Of a stretch of DNA of 64,000 nucleotides, positions 44,631 to 56,744 are shown piece after piece. Under the pieces are notes generated by a model, which saw nothing but the letters and a program-made list of their open reading frames with translations, did no database searches and had not been told where the DNA came from. Each line of letters opens with the position of its first letter. The first letter of the stretch is position 1. Source of the stretch: Euonymus europaeus (lineage: Eukaryota > Streptophyta > Magnoliopsida > Celastrales > Celastraceae); the NCBI GenBank assembly GCA_963580455.1, contig OY756962.1:21346001-21410000 (forward strand), in the 5' to 3' direction. Made by a program: the position numbers and the translations under genes.

Positions 44631-45830
44631 ATGTTTGTTCTGATCTGTAAGCGATCACTGTTACTTATGTCAAATAGGGAGAGGGTTTTGGTGAATTCAA
44701 ATGCCCATTTGGGGCTTCGGCAGTTTTATACAACCAAAAGTTCCTCGGCAGGTGTAAGAGATGATGAACAAGAACGCTTATTTACGGTGAATTACCTTGT
44801 CAATTCCTGCTTCTTGACATTAGAAGCTGCTAAATCCGTGTCTAAAAATGTTAGTTTTGAGAACTCCAAAAAGCCAGACTTGGTCCTTAATCTTCTAAAA
44901 AATCACGGGTTTACTAGTACACAAATCTCTACAATCATCAGGGTTCGACCACAGGTGCTCGTAAACGATGCAGAGAAGACCCTCTTGCCAAAACTTGAAT
45001 TTTTCCGTTCAAAACATGTTTCAAGCTATGATGTCGCAATGGTTGTTGCTGGAAACCCATCGATCCTCTGCATCAGTTTAGAAAAAAATTTAATTCCTTG
45101 TTATGATTTCCTCAAGAGTGTAGTTGGAAATGATCAGAGAGTCTTCACTTTATTGAGGCGTTCATGTCGCCGATCTTCTTTGTTATATTTGGAGAAAAAA
45201 TTGCTTCCAAATGTGTTGCTTATGAGAGAAATTGGGTTGCCAGAATCCTCTATCTCGCTATTGCTGTTGCAAAAGCCCAATTTAATCTTGCAGGCAACAA
45301 AAAAGTTGGATAAATTTATTAGAGATGTTTTAAATATGGGATTTAACCCTTTACAATCGGTCTTAGTTAAAGCCCTTGTAGTGACATATGGTTTGAGCAA
45401 ATTGACGTGGGAACGTAAAATGGAGGCGTATAGGAGCTGGGGTTTGTCCGATGACCAGATTTTGGCAGCTTTTAGGAAGAGCCCAAAATTTATGGCTTCA
45501 TCTGACAAGAAAATATCAATTACGATGGGCTTCTTTGTTAATGGGATGGGTTGGTCGTCTTCTGTGGTTGCTGAAGCACCAGTTACGTTATCCTACAGTA
45601 TGGAGAAGAGAATTATTCCTAGGTTTGTGGTAGTTAAATTTCTGCTGCTAAAGGGCATCATTGCAGAAAAGGACATTTCTTTGGGTAGCATTTTGTCACC
45701 AGATGAGAAACAGTTCTTGAATAAGTTTGTGATAAAATATCAAAAACAGGCTCCTCAACTAATGAGCATATTTCGAGAAAAAGTTGGTCTTGAGGAATTA
45801 GTTTCCAGATATGAGGAAGTTTATAGATGA
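44631..45830 (+). CDS. mTERF family protein, array copy 2 (intact)
   Basis: A single-exon 399-codon frame, a normal size for plant mTERF proteins, starts at ATG 44631. The N-terminus (MFVLICKRSLLLMSNRERVL) is basic and hydrophobic, and RQFYTTKSSS follows, a typical mitochondrial presequence. A second in-frame ATG at codon 13 (MSNRERV) could serve if a 5' UTR intron is removed. Successive mTERF repeats include STQISTIIRVRPQVLVND, LPKLEFFRSKHVSSYDVAM, LLPNVLLMREIGLPESSISL and WERKMEAYRSWGLSDDQIL, each a helix pair with the family's conserved proline and leucines. Members bind organellar DNA or RNA and affect transcription, splicing or RNA processing. Copy-specific residues include AEAPV and VGLEELV. 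Confidence 0.92.
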   Translation: MFVLICKRSLLLMSNRERVLVNSNAHLGLRQFYTTKSSSAGVRDDEQERLFTVNYLVNSCFLTLEAAKSVSKNVSFENSKKPDLVLNLLKNHGFTSTQISTIIRVRPQVLVNDAEKTLLPKLEFFRSKHVSSYDVAMVVAGNPSILCISLEKNLIPCYDFLKSVVGNDQRVFTLLRRSCRRSSLLYLEKKLLPNVLLMREIGLPESSISLLLLQKPNLILQATKKLDKFIRDVLNMGFNPLQSVLVKALVVTYGLSKLTWERKMEAYRSWGLSDDQILAAFRKSPKFMASSDKKISITMGFFVNGMGWSSSVVAEAPVTLSYSMEKRIIPRFVVVKFLLLKGIIAEKDISLGSILSPDEKQFLNKFVIKYQKQAPQLMSIFREKVGLEELVSRYEEVYR

Positions 45831-47700
45831 GATATTGTTTGCGGAGTCCTTGTCCAAAAATACACATCTTTCAGCAGACGTGGGTCTTAGGGAATTCTAT
45901 TTTGTTGATTGGAAATTCATTTTTCAGTCCCTACCTCTTTCTTGAATTGAAGAGAGAAAAGCTTATCGGGAATTTGATTTTTGTTGATTAAAAAAATGCC
46001 TTTCTGTCCTTACTTCTTGCATCAATTGAAAGCGAAGTGATTGTCCTGGAATTCGTTTTGTTTACTTGGCCTAGCAACAAAATTATCTTCAAGAATTAGG
46101 TTAGTCATGGGAAGTTCTGATGACAAACAGTTTATGGTCGTGGATGGTTTGTGATTGAATAGCAGGAGCAGGCTGTAACTAACTATACTGTCCGAGCAGA
46201 TGTTACTAGAAGTGTAAACGACGGTACCAAGTAAGTTGATACTCTTGCCAGACACTCATCATCCAATATCTTTTTTCCATTTTTAAGCTCTCGAGGTAAG
46301 AATTATGTTCAATGACTATGGTTGATGCATCACCCACAATGCCAAAATTGAGTAAGCTCATGTACTCATCTGTCATATTTTTTTCTCTCTGATTCGTAGG
46401 AGATGGTTTCTACTTTGAAATGATGTCATGGTTTTGGAAAATCTCATTTACTTTTCTGTTACTCTTTTCTAGTTTGAGCGATGCCCCGGATGCCCTTTCG
46501 CCCAAACTTGATTTTCTGCTGCTATTCACTGTTGGAAGGGCCTCGCTCAATATCATATTTTGATTCCTATCATGACATGTATGAAGTATGAACCCATATA
46601 TGCAATTCATAATGTATTTCATTCGTAATTCCTGACATTCTTTTACCTCAGATAACTTATAAGCTCCAAAACAGCATTGGCACAAGGAGTACGCTGCTTA
46701 CACAAAAAACAAAGGAGCTGTGGCCTTTTGATAGCCAACTCCTTTTACTTGCACAAGGTGCATGATTTTGTTGCCCCATCCCTCAATAAATTACGTGTTT
46801 AATTCCGAGACTAATTACGCGTTTGATTCATCAAAGGTTTTCCTTCAACATCTTCTACGTATTTTAACTGGTTTTAGACTTTTTCTTTCTGTTAAGACTT
46901 CTGTCAGTAAACAACTCATTGAAGTAACTTTTATGCCTCTTATTAATTTTTACATTCTTAACTAAAACTCATTTTTTTTATATCGTTGATGCATTTGATA
47001 TGATATAGGTTCCTAGTTTTCTTTTCTTGTGTTTCATATAATTTACAAATATTTTTCTCCATCTATTATTTCTAACTTGCTATTATAATTCAATATATGT
47101 TTTACCAAAATGCTAAATAATTTATGTGACATGTCAGTCACCTAACATTTAAACGTAATAAAAAATTAAAGTCTCCCTATTATTTACCCGTTTCACTCTC
47201 CTCATTCACTCTCCTTTCACTTTATTTGGTTTGTTTACGTATTTTTTTCTCTCCAAATCAATCCACATCATCTTCTATGCATGCGATATTGTGATATCAT
47301 TTACGTAAGTTGCTTTGGGGGTGCTGCAGTCGATTATTGCATTGTAACTTGGCACCCAATAATAAACTGTGTCAATGAAATTCAGTTTTAAAATTTGGTA
47401 TGATGAATGGACAAAACAATGTAATTAAAAGAATGCACAATGTAATTAAACATTTATAGCATGTAATTCAATACCAAAACAATGTAATTTCAAAGTGAAA
47501 TAATGTAAAATGACACAGGTTCTATGTATATTGTTACGAGGTGTCAGTGTTTTATTACAATGTCTTAATGACACTGGTTCTAATGACATTGTTATGATGT
47601 GTCACCGCCATTCAATCATTGTTTTAGCTCCACCACCTCTAAAAGATCCCACAAGATTCAAGAAAGGGTTGCACTAAAGCAACCCCTCTAACCGTACTAT
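45831..47700 (+). other. 3' flank of mTERF copy 2
   Basis: No gene. 46230-46520 resembles 54280-54490 behind copy 3, and 46700-46790 (TTTACTTGCACAAGGTGCA) resembles 56310-56350. Thus array flanks are mosaics. From about 47400 the words AATGTAAT and CAATGTAAT become frequent. Confidence 0.55.
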
Positions 47701-48602
47701 CAACCCCCTATATGTGTCACTACTTTTTTTAGGAAGAAAATAATTGACATACACATATTACATGTACAAAATGGTTGGTGGGGATTCAAGGCCCACCATC
47801 CAATGGTCCTTAATCTTTCTCTCTCCTCTAAATTCTCCTCTCTCCTCTGGCTTGGCCTCCATCTCCGTCTCTCTTCCTCCATTTCGATCTCATCTCTCTT
47901 TTGTCATGCTCTCTCTCATCAATTTAGTTTCATAAAATAGATAATATTGACCAAAATGCATCAATGAAGAAGCAGTGGAGTAGTTTTTTGCCATAAAATA
48001 ACAACCCCCTATATGTGTCAGTACTTTTTTTAGGAAGAAAATAATTGGCATACACATATTACATGTACAAAATGGTTGGTGGGGATTCAAGGCCCACCAT
48101 CCAATGGTCCTTAATCTTTCTCTCTCCTCTAAATTCTCCTCTCTCCTCTGGCTTGGCCTCCATCTCCGTCTCTCTTCCTCCATTTCGATCTCATCTCTCT
48201 TTTGTCATGCTCTCTCTCATCAATTTAGTTTCATAAAATAGATAATATTGACCAAAATGCATCAATGAAGAAGCAGTGGAGTAGTTTTTTGCCATAAAAT
48301 AACAACCCCCTATATGTGTCAGTACTTTTTTTAGGAAGAAAATAATTGGCATACACATATTACATGTACAAAATGGTTGGTGGGGATTCAAGGCCCACCA
48401 TCCAATGGTCCTTAATCTTTCTCTCTCCTCTAAATTCTCCTCTCTCCTCTGGCTTGGCCTCCATCTCCGTCTCTCTTCCTCCATTTCGATCTCATCTCTC
48501 TTTTGTCATGCTCTCTCTCATCAATTTAGTTTCATAAAATAGATAATATTGACCAAAATGCATCAATGAAGAAGCAGTGGAGTAGTTTTTTGCCATAAAA
48601 TA
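47701..48602 (+). repeat. Three tandem copies of a 301-bp unit
   Basis: Units start at 47701, 48002 and 48303 (CAACCCCCTATATGTGTCA). Units 2 and 3 look identical; unit 1 differs at two noticed sites (TCACTAC for TCAGTAC, TTGACATA for TTGGCATA). Both strands show 60-97 codon frames, but 301 is not a multiple of three and frames restart in each unit, so they are not evidence of a gene. The near identity implies very recent amplification. Confidence 0.95.
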
Positions 48603-50650
48603 ATCATTAGTTGACATATATACCAGAAAACACAACCTTCAATTTACATATAGTTGTAAATTACAACAAATTGAAGAATCATATCTGAAGAATCAATTCA
48701 ACCTTCTTTTAACATCGGAAGAATCACATCTAAAGTCTTCTCATTTCCAAAACCCTAACTTGTCTCCTTCGATGGAGGTTCCGAGACCTAAGTGTCGTAG
48801 TGATGCAGGTGGTGAAGCTGCTCTTTCGATGGATGTTTCGACGGAGATAATCGGCGATTTCACTCCACAACCCTTGTTATTGGGAAAATTGCATTCTGGA
48901 AAGAAAGGGGAAAGAGATATGAGAATAAAGGAAGATGACAAGTGTAGATCAATTAAGTTTGTTGACTAGGGTAATACCCACAAGGGGAAGGTAATCCATG
49001 GAGGTTTCGACGGAGAGAGGGGAAAGAGATAATGGGGAGAGAGAATGCTTTGTTGACTTTTATGGCCTTTATGTTGCCTTGATTCATCTCAACCGTCGGA
49101 TATTACCTACACGATATGACGATTGTGAATTAATTTAGTTTATTGAGAAGGACGAAAAAACATAGAGATGACATATGAAAAGATAGCCTAGGGAGGGAGG
49201 GTTTATTTACCCTTTGCCTTCGAGAAAACTAACCCATTATGTCACCCACATCCAATAGTCACCTAAACCACTAGAAAAGTACTCAAAAGATTGTGGTCAT
49301 CATAATGGAAAAGTGACTGATCTAGCCAACTCTAACAACACCTTCGTGCACCGCCACCATCGTTTGACTCCTCAAGTGAGGTGCACTTGACCCAATAATC
49401 ATTTTTTGATTGAAACATCTGTCGAATGTTGACGACCTATGTGTGTGTGTGAGTGAGAGATAGAAATCTAGTATGGCTTGTTATGTTGAATTTTAAAAAA
49501 AATGAATTTGCAAATGGATGAAAATGGTGAAATGTAATACTTTATTGATGAACAAAATATGTACACGATGGTTGAAAAAGAAGTGATTCCATGAACAGAA
49601 CTTGAAAATGACTGTGTGTTTGTAGACATTACGTGAATAACTTGAATGCTTGAAAATTAATATAATTTAAGCCGTTGAGTTGGATTTTTGTGTTGATTTG
49701 TGTAGTTTTTTTTGGTTGTAAAGCTTATTTCTTCTATTATGCAAGATTTTATACTTCATTGAGACCTCCATGTAAATTGAATAACTGACCATCATTGTCA
49801 CTATTATGAAATTCTCTCAATTGTGCTCCACCTTTTTCAACTGTCGAACTAGTAGCTTCATGATCTCTGGAACTTGCTTCATGTCTTGCTAACTCTTAGA
49901 GATTATGCTCCATTATTGTAGGTGACTACCTTGATTATAGGCAACCATCCATAATTATAGGCAACCATCCTTATTTGGTCTTATCCCTTAACTAACCACT
50001 TATCTTGGGCTAGCTAATTCGTTAATTTCACTGCCCAATATTCCCGTTTTTGTGGCCCAATCTAACTTCTCTCAAGCTAGCCCACGACACAGGACTGTAG
50101 CCCAAACTTTTTGCCTCTGTCATGCCCAATGTCTAGGCCAAACCTAACCCATTGACCTACAATAATATGGTGTAAACAATTTTCATTTATACTTTCTACG
50201 TTTTATAGTTGTCAAATTGAGACCGGATCCCAGCGAAGTCGTAGGTCGCTAATTTGACACTAACAATATCTATACTTATCCTTACCATTATGTCATTTTT
50301 TATAATATTCTCTTTTAACCCTAATTGCATTTTTAACATCTTCATTCCATCATAATGTTTTTTTGGTAACTCTTTTACTGTTTGTTTGACATAACTAATC
50401 TCCCCACATGATTTTTTTTTTGCATCTAAATTTTATTGGTATTCTTAAGTAATTTCTTCTCAATATTTATCCATTTTTAGATTCCATCACCTGATGTTAT
50501 ACTCTCCTACTACTTCGCTTGCCATTTCTTAGCAACTATCATGCTATATCGTGGGGTTTGATTCTCTCCAAGAATCACTTTATTCTTTACAAAATCTTCT
50601 ATCTTTATTCTTTCACATAAGAAAAAAATCTACACTCATTTCTATCCCCA
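48603..50650. other. Intergenic sequence without a recognised gene
   Basis: A plus-strand open stretch (48760-48969, MEVPRPKCRSDAGGEAAL) and a repeated GAGGTTTCGACGGAGA word (about 48830 and 49000) were noted but match nothing known. The segment GATTATAGGCAACCATCC is tandemly repeated near 49930-49970. Confidence 0.4.
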
Positions 50651-52480
50651 AACTTATACCATACATATACAAAACGGTAATGCTAGGTATCCAAAGAGCA
50701 AGTATCCCTAATGATACATAATCCTACCTGTCATCCTATTCATCATTCCACTCACATTTTTTATTTTTTTGGGTCACAAATATCCTTTCTCTCTATTCTG
50801 ACCCATTTTAAAGGCAAGCTTTCTCTATTTTCTACATTTTTTAATGAACGACTTCTCTCTCCTCTCTCTCTCTCTCTCACTCATCTTCTCTGTAAGCACA
50901 AAAAAATGAGCAGATTTCATTTTTTTTTTGGAAGAAGAAGAATATTCTTGAGAAGAAAAGCAAGGAAAACACGAAACACGGTTTAATTTCTATTTTTTGG
51001 TTTTTCCTCAGTTTTTTATGCCTTTTCTGGATTTTTTCGTTCGTTCTTCAAATCTTGTGTTTTTTCTTTATTTTTTCATTTCATTCTTCGAATCTCATGT
51101 TATTTTGGATTTTTTTTTCCTCGGATGAACTTAGATCTACATGTTCGAGTGCTTTTTGAGAGGGAATACGAAGAAAAAAGATGAGGACTGTTCTGGGATT
51201 TTAATGCGCTGGTCTGGGTTTCTAAATATATTGTTATGAGTGTTTAATACATTGCTCGCATGTTTTCTAAAGGGGAAGACGAAGAAGAAAGGACGAGCAC
51301 TGTTTTACATGTTTTAATGCACTGTTGTGGATATTTAATATACTGTTATGTAAGTTTAATGCACTGTTTTGGGTAGCACATTGTTTTTGGATTTATAAAT
51401 GTACTGTTTTATTTGTTTGTTTTTTTTTGTATGATCTAGCGAAACTTATTTTTTTAACAAACTGATTTCACTGTCATTAAACACAATGCCATTTTTTTTT
51501 GAACATTTGTGCAATAACATTGTGCTAAAAAAAACAAATATTAGTACATTGAACAATCATGGGAACACTGTGATATTATGACAGTAAGTAATATAATAAT
51601 GCATTGTCGTTATAAATGGTAATGTAATAGCACGCTGCCAAATGATCAATCTACTATAAGACAATGTAAAAAAACACACTATGATAGTGGTCACTGTCAA
51701 ATGGTAATCACAATGTGATAATGTACTGCCAAAAATGAAATACAGTGTAATAGGCCACTGTCATAATAAGACCCAATGTAATCATGCACTATCAAAAGAT
51801 AAAAACACAACGTAATAACAGTGTAATAAAAATTTTAGGAATATGTAATAAAGATGTCACAACAGTTTAATAAAAGCTCATAACAATGTAATGAAGAAAG
51901 AGATTTTTGAATGCTTAGAATTTTCTTAAAAATTATCAATTCTTTCAACAAAAACCCATATGTGAACTTTTGACCGTCATTATCAATTTTAAAATTTCAA
52001 AATTCAAAAATATGTGAGAGCTTTATTAAAGGGGTATTTCAGTACCAAAAAATATCACTTTTGATCCACTTTCCTAGTCATCATTCTAGTCATCAAGTCC
52101 ACCTAGATTTGGGATATTATAGCAGCTACAGTATTGGGACGTTCGCAATTTACGTGGGGAGCATATGTGCTGATAGAAAAATGGGGTTGATTGTTTTGTA
52201 ATTTGACTAGTTAAAGTTTGGGTAAATTTATCCAAAAATACCAAATTGTCCCAAAATGCTTCTTTGACGGATAATTAAAAAATATGGGTAAAATGGTTTG
52301 ATCAGCCTTAGTATTGCACTTGAAATTGTCCAGCATAAATTAGTGTTTGGTTGGTGAATATATATATATATATATATTATATTCTTTTTATTTATTTATT
52401 TCTATGACGGTTTTTTTTTAATCTGCTATCTATTAATATTTAATATATTGTACTATTTTTATTTTTATTTTAAAAAAATT
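50651..52480. repeat. Low-complexity region rich in AATGTAAT and ACTGT words
   Basis: From 51180 to 51430, TTTAATGCACTGTT-like words recur. From 51470 to 51900, the words CAATGTAAT, AATGCACTGTC and AACAATGTAATG recur at short irregular spacing. The 5' part is CT-rich (50780-50900). No reading frame of note was seen. It may be a decayed element; possible ends near 50670 and 52100 were not convincing. Confidence 0.4.
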
Positions 52481-52616
52481 ATTTAATTTAATGTTCCTTT
52501 TTAGTTTTTACCAGTAAAAAATTCGATTCAATCGTAGATGTACTCTCTGTAAACCGTCGCCTCTCTTTTATGGCTGCAACCCTAGAAAGACGTACTGAGG
52601 TTGGGCTTTCTATCTG

Positions 52617-52676
52617 ATGTCAAGTAAGTTGAAATTCTCGATTCCCCCTCTTCATTTTATGTTCGTTCAACCATGA
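52617..52676 (+). other. Conserved 19-codon upstream ORF, mTERF copy 3
   Basis: Peptide start MSSKLKFSIPPL; frame and length are as in the other copies. Confidence 0.4.
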
Positions 52677-52774
52677 TTATCGATGCGTCGTTCGGTGTGT
52701 ACGATTTATCCAATTGAGTGTCTGGGTCTAAGAATCGATTAGGAGGTTCTAAGAATCGATTTCTAATATTGGAA

Positions 52775-53974
52775 ATGTTTGTTCTGATCTGTAAGCGATC
52801 ACTGTTACTCATGTCAAATAGGGAGAGGGTTTTGGTTAACTCAAATGCCCATTTGGGGCTTCGGCAGTTTTATACAACCAAAAGTTCCTCGGCAGGTGTT
52901 AGAGATGATGAACAAGAACGCTTATTTATGGTGAATTACCTTGTCAATTCCTGCTTCTTGACGTTAGAAGCTGCTAAATCCGTGTCTAAACAGGTTCGTT
53001 TTGAGAACCCCAAAAAGCCAGACTTGGTCCTTAGTCTTCTAAAAAATCATGGGTTTACTAGTACACAAATCTCTACAATCATCAGGGTTCGACCACAAGT
53101 GCTTGTAAACGATGTGGAGAAGACCCTTTTGCCAAAACTTGAATTTTTCCGTTCAAAATGTGTTTCAAGCTATGATGTGGCAATGGTTGTTGCTGGAAAC
53201 CCAACGATGCTCTGCATTGCTTTGGAGAAAAATTTAATTCCTTGTTATGATTTCCTCAAGAGTGTAGTTGGAAATGATCAGAGGGTCTTCACTTTATTGA
53301 AGAGATCATGATACAGACCTTCTTTGTTATATTGGGAGAAAGTTTTAGTTCCAAATGTGTCGCTTATGAGAGAAATTGGGTTTCCAGAATCCTCTATTTC
53401 GCAACTGCTCTTGCGAAAGCCCGATTTAATCAGCTTGGCAACAGAAAAGTTCGACAAAATTATTAGAGAAGTTTTAAATATGGGATTTAACCCTTTAAAA
53501 TCGGTATTCGTTGAAGCTCTTATAGTGACTCGTGGTTTGAGAAAATTGACGTGGGAACGTAAAATGGAAGCGTACAGGAGCTGGGGTTTGTCCGATGATA
53601 AGATTTTGGCAGCTTTTAGGAAGAGCCCAAAATTTATGGCTTTATCTGAGAAGAAAATATCAAGTGCGATGGGCTTGTTTGTCAATGGGATGGGTTGGTC
53701 GTCTTCTGTGGTTGCCAAAGCACCAGTTGCGTTATCCTACAGTTTGGAAAAGAGAATTATTCCTAGGTTTTTGGTCGTTAAATTTCTGCTGATAAAGGGA
53801 ATCATTGTAGAAAAGGACATTTTTATCAATAGCATTGTGTTGCCAGATGAGAAACAGTTCTTGGACAGGTTTGTGATAAAATATCAAAAACAGGCTCCCC
53901 AACTAATGAGCATATTTCGAGAAAAAGTTGGTCGTGAGCAATTAGTTTCCAGATATGAGGAAGTGTATAGATGA
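52775..53974 (+). pseudogene. mTERF family, array copy 3 with one nonsense codon
   Basis: The ancestral ATG at 52775 and the leader MFVLICKRSLLLMSNRERVL are intact. The frame runs to TGA at 53309-53311, directly after VFTLLKRS, where copy 4 has a CGG codon (TCACGGTAC versus TCATGATAC). The same frame then stays open to the normal end at 53974, including WERKMEAYRSWGLSDD and MGLFVNGMGWSS. A single codon therefore splits a 400-codon gene into halves of about 178 and 220 codons. The stop could arise by C-to-T change of a CGA codon. The second half carries the same diagnostic residues as copy 4 (FPESSISQLLLRK, AKAPVA, VGREQLV). Readthrough or a truncated product cannot be excluded. Confidence 0.85.
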
Positions 53975-54400
53975 GATATTGTTTGTGGAGGCTTTTTCGT
54001 CATTCCCCAAAAATATACATCTTTGACCAGACGTGGGTCTTTGGGAATACGATTTTGTTGATTGCAAATTCGTTTTTCAGTCCCTACCTCTTTCTTCAAT
54101 TGAAGAGAATCGGGAATTTGATTTTTATCTTCAAGAATTAGGGTTTAGTTATGGGAAAGTTTTGATGACAAACGGTTTATGTTCATGGATGGTTTGTGAT
54201 TGAATAGCAGGAGCAGGTTGTAACTAATTACCTTTCTGAGCAGATGTTACTAGAAGTGTAAACGACGGTGCCGAGTAAGTTGATGTTATTGCTAGACACT
54301 ATCATCCAATATCTTTATCCATTTTTAAGCTCTAGAGATTAGAATTATGTTCAATGACTATGGTTGGTGCATCACCCGCATTGTTCCAAATTTTTTTTTG
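53975..54400 (+). repeat. Downstream flank nearly identical to that of copy 4
   Basis: GAGATATTGTTTGTGGAGGC through GCATCACCCGCATTGTTCC matches 63588-64000 with very few differences seen, far closer than to the flanks of copies 1 and 2. This supports a recent exchange between copies 3 and 4. Confidence 0.85.
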
Positions 54401-55899
54401 AAAATCTGATTTACTCATCTGTTTATTCGTTTCTAGTTTGAGCGATGCTAAGCCCTTTTGCCCAAACTTGAGTTTCTGCTGCTATTCGATGCTGGAAAGG
54501 CATCACTCAATATCATATTTTGATTCCTATCATGACATGTATGAACCTATATATGCAATTCGTAACGTATTTCATGAGAATTTCTCTGAACCCATATATG
54601 CAATTCATATAAAAGAATTGCAATAAAAGAGCTATGGATTGTGATGTATTGTTTGATGGATTTCTCACAATTTACCCTTCCTGTGGTACATTGTGATATA
54701 GGTCATTGAAGACTTAATTGTGATATATATGTTGTATGAATGGGTTTTGAACATTCCTCACAACAGGCAATCCCACCAATGAATCCAACCCAATCCACAA
54801 ATCCATTCCCGGCCTTACCTATAACTTGATTCTGAGCCTATTTCAAGTAGCTGCACTGGAAATGGTTTTCGCCTCTTTTATTGCGTCACATTTTGTAACC
54901 CTTCTTCCAAGCTCTCTGGCTAAGTTACCTTTGCTGCAATGATAAAAAAAAAATTATTAATTTTAAGATCAAATTGTCACTGTAAAAATTCACATGATCT
55001 ATATGTCAGCAATGATGACTGATAAAGCAGCGACGTTCATGGTGAACCTCTTGATTTCTCTTGGAAAAATGCAACGACAGTCCTTCGCGATCTAGAGATC
55101 AAATGTTTAAACCTCAATCTTTCCTAAAGTAAACCAATAATTGAATGTCTTAGTTGTGAGATAAGTTTGGTCATCCTTTTATAGGGATCAAAGTGTGTCA
55201 GTTTTAATTATGATTGGGATAGATAACTTGGTTGTTGAGGTTAAATCGTGATTATAATTTTACCGTTGAAATTCATTATTATATTTATATCTTTGATATC
55301 TGATCATAATTTGATCATCCTCTTTTCTTAGGGAAAAGATTTGACTTAGGGATGAGATTTGACCCAGTCGTGATCTTCTATTTCAGTCTTTCCTCTATAA
55401 CTCTGTCACCCACCTGTTATGCTAGCTAGGCATGGTTATTTATTTCTCATTCACACATTTAATCTATTAATAAATTATATATAGCAAAATCCATGATGGA
55501 TTACTGAATTACATTTACATCCTTCACTGAATAAATAGATAAACATCTATTAACATCAAAGCCTACTGACCAGAGAACATCCAGGAGAACACTTGAACCA
55601 ATCTTGACCCTATGAAGTATGGAAAATGGTGCAGAGTTCCTGACAAGCATTTGTTTCGAATTGCCAATGAACAAGGACAAACACCAACCAAGACACATAC
55701 CTCACAAGCAATACATTTATCAAATCCAAAATGGATTTGACCACAGAAACGAATAGCACATCATTTCTCTGTCTTGATCAACTCCAGATACATCAGACAA
55801 TATACTTGAACTCGATAGCATACAGTTCCACGTAATTCATAAATCATTACAGGCAAACACAGCTGAAAATTAGCAGACCAACTGGGTGCAATGCTTCTC
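54401..55899. other. 3' flank of copy 3, partly shared with copy 1
   Basis: 54835-55060 matches 40480-40700, and 55700-55780 matches 40910-41000. A minus-strand exon-like stretch (55501-55698) contains [20 protein letters not shown], which looks coding but is unidentified. Confidence 0.5.
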
Positions 55900-56744
55900 T
55901 TAATCAAAGGCTATTTCATCATCGTTCATATACTTCTCCTGCACTTCAGCAGCTGTTGCCTGTTCTGTTAAGCAAAACTGAATAAACCCATCACCAAAAA
56001 TAAGCATTTGCAGGTTTTAAAGATTGGCACAACTTAACCTCGTAATTCTAGCGATGGCATGTTGCATTACATGTATGGCCTACTGAAATCACAAAAAATA
56101 AAAAAATAAAAAAATAAAGAAACAACCCAGTGAATCATAAATTCTGTTCAATTGATATCATGCAGGGACCGAGAAGAATTTGCCATCATGCAGGGACAAA
56201 AAGACCAAAAGAAAGGGGTCTTCTTTCTAATAAGCCCCAAGCAGCATTGGCACAGGTAGCGCACGGCTTAAACAAAAATCAAAGGAGCTGTGGCCGTTTG
56301 CTAACCAACTCCTTTTACTTACACAAGGTGCAAGATTTTACTGCCCCATCCCTCGACAATTTAAGAATTGAAACTCATAACTTATTAAAAATAATATTGC
56401 CCCGGGGTGCTTATTAGAAATTCTGAAGAGAACAAAAATATAAATAAACAAACAAAATAATGTGTTACTAGTGATTCAGGCAAACAATTTGAGCATTCAA
56501 TGATATCCATTGGAAATTAGAAAAAAAATGGTCAGTTTAACAGAAGTCAGTTTTACTTTACTACAGCATGGCAAGACATGCATCTGTACAGTTAATGCAG
56601 CTTAAAGCCAACCTAGAGGGAAATATTTGGAAATCATCTTTCTCATATAGGCAATGAAAAATGATCAGAAACTTCCAGTTTCAATTAAAAAAAAATGTAA
56701 CTCGATATAATCCTGTCAATTCTGATGCACTACTATTTAAAAAT

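Noticed and set aside
45134..45508. 124-codon minus-strand frame opposite mTERF copy 2
   Set aside because: It is an antisense shadow. Similar antisense frames occur opposite copies 1, 3 and 4 because the coding strand is conserved.
47700..48484. Repeated 60-97 codon frames on both strands
   Set aside because: They recur only because the 301-bp unit is triplicated. Low-complexity R/E-rich peptide, frames not continuous between units.
47701..48602. Regular direct repeats considered as a CRISPR array
   Set aside because: The 301-bp units are contiguous, without spacers, in a plant nuclear context.
50670..52110. Possible TIR element with AATGCTAGGTATCC-like ends
   Set aside because: The ends match only weakly after reverse complementing and no target duplication was found.
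53278..53718. 146-codon minus-strand frame opposite mTERF copy 3
   Set aside because: Antisense shadow of the mTERF reading frame.
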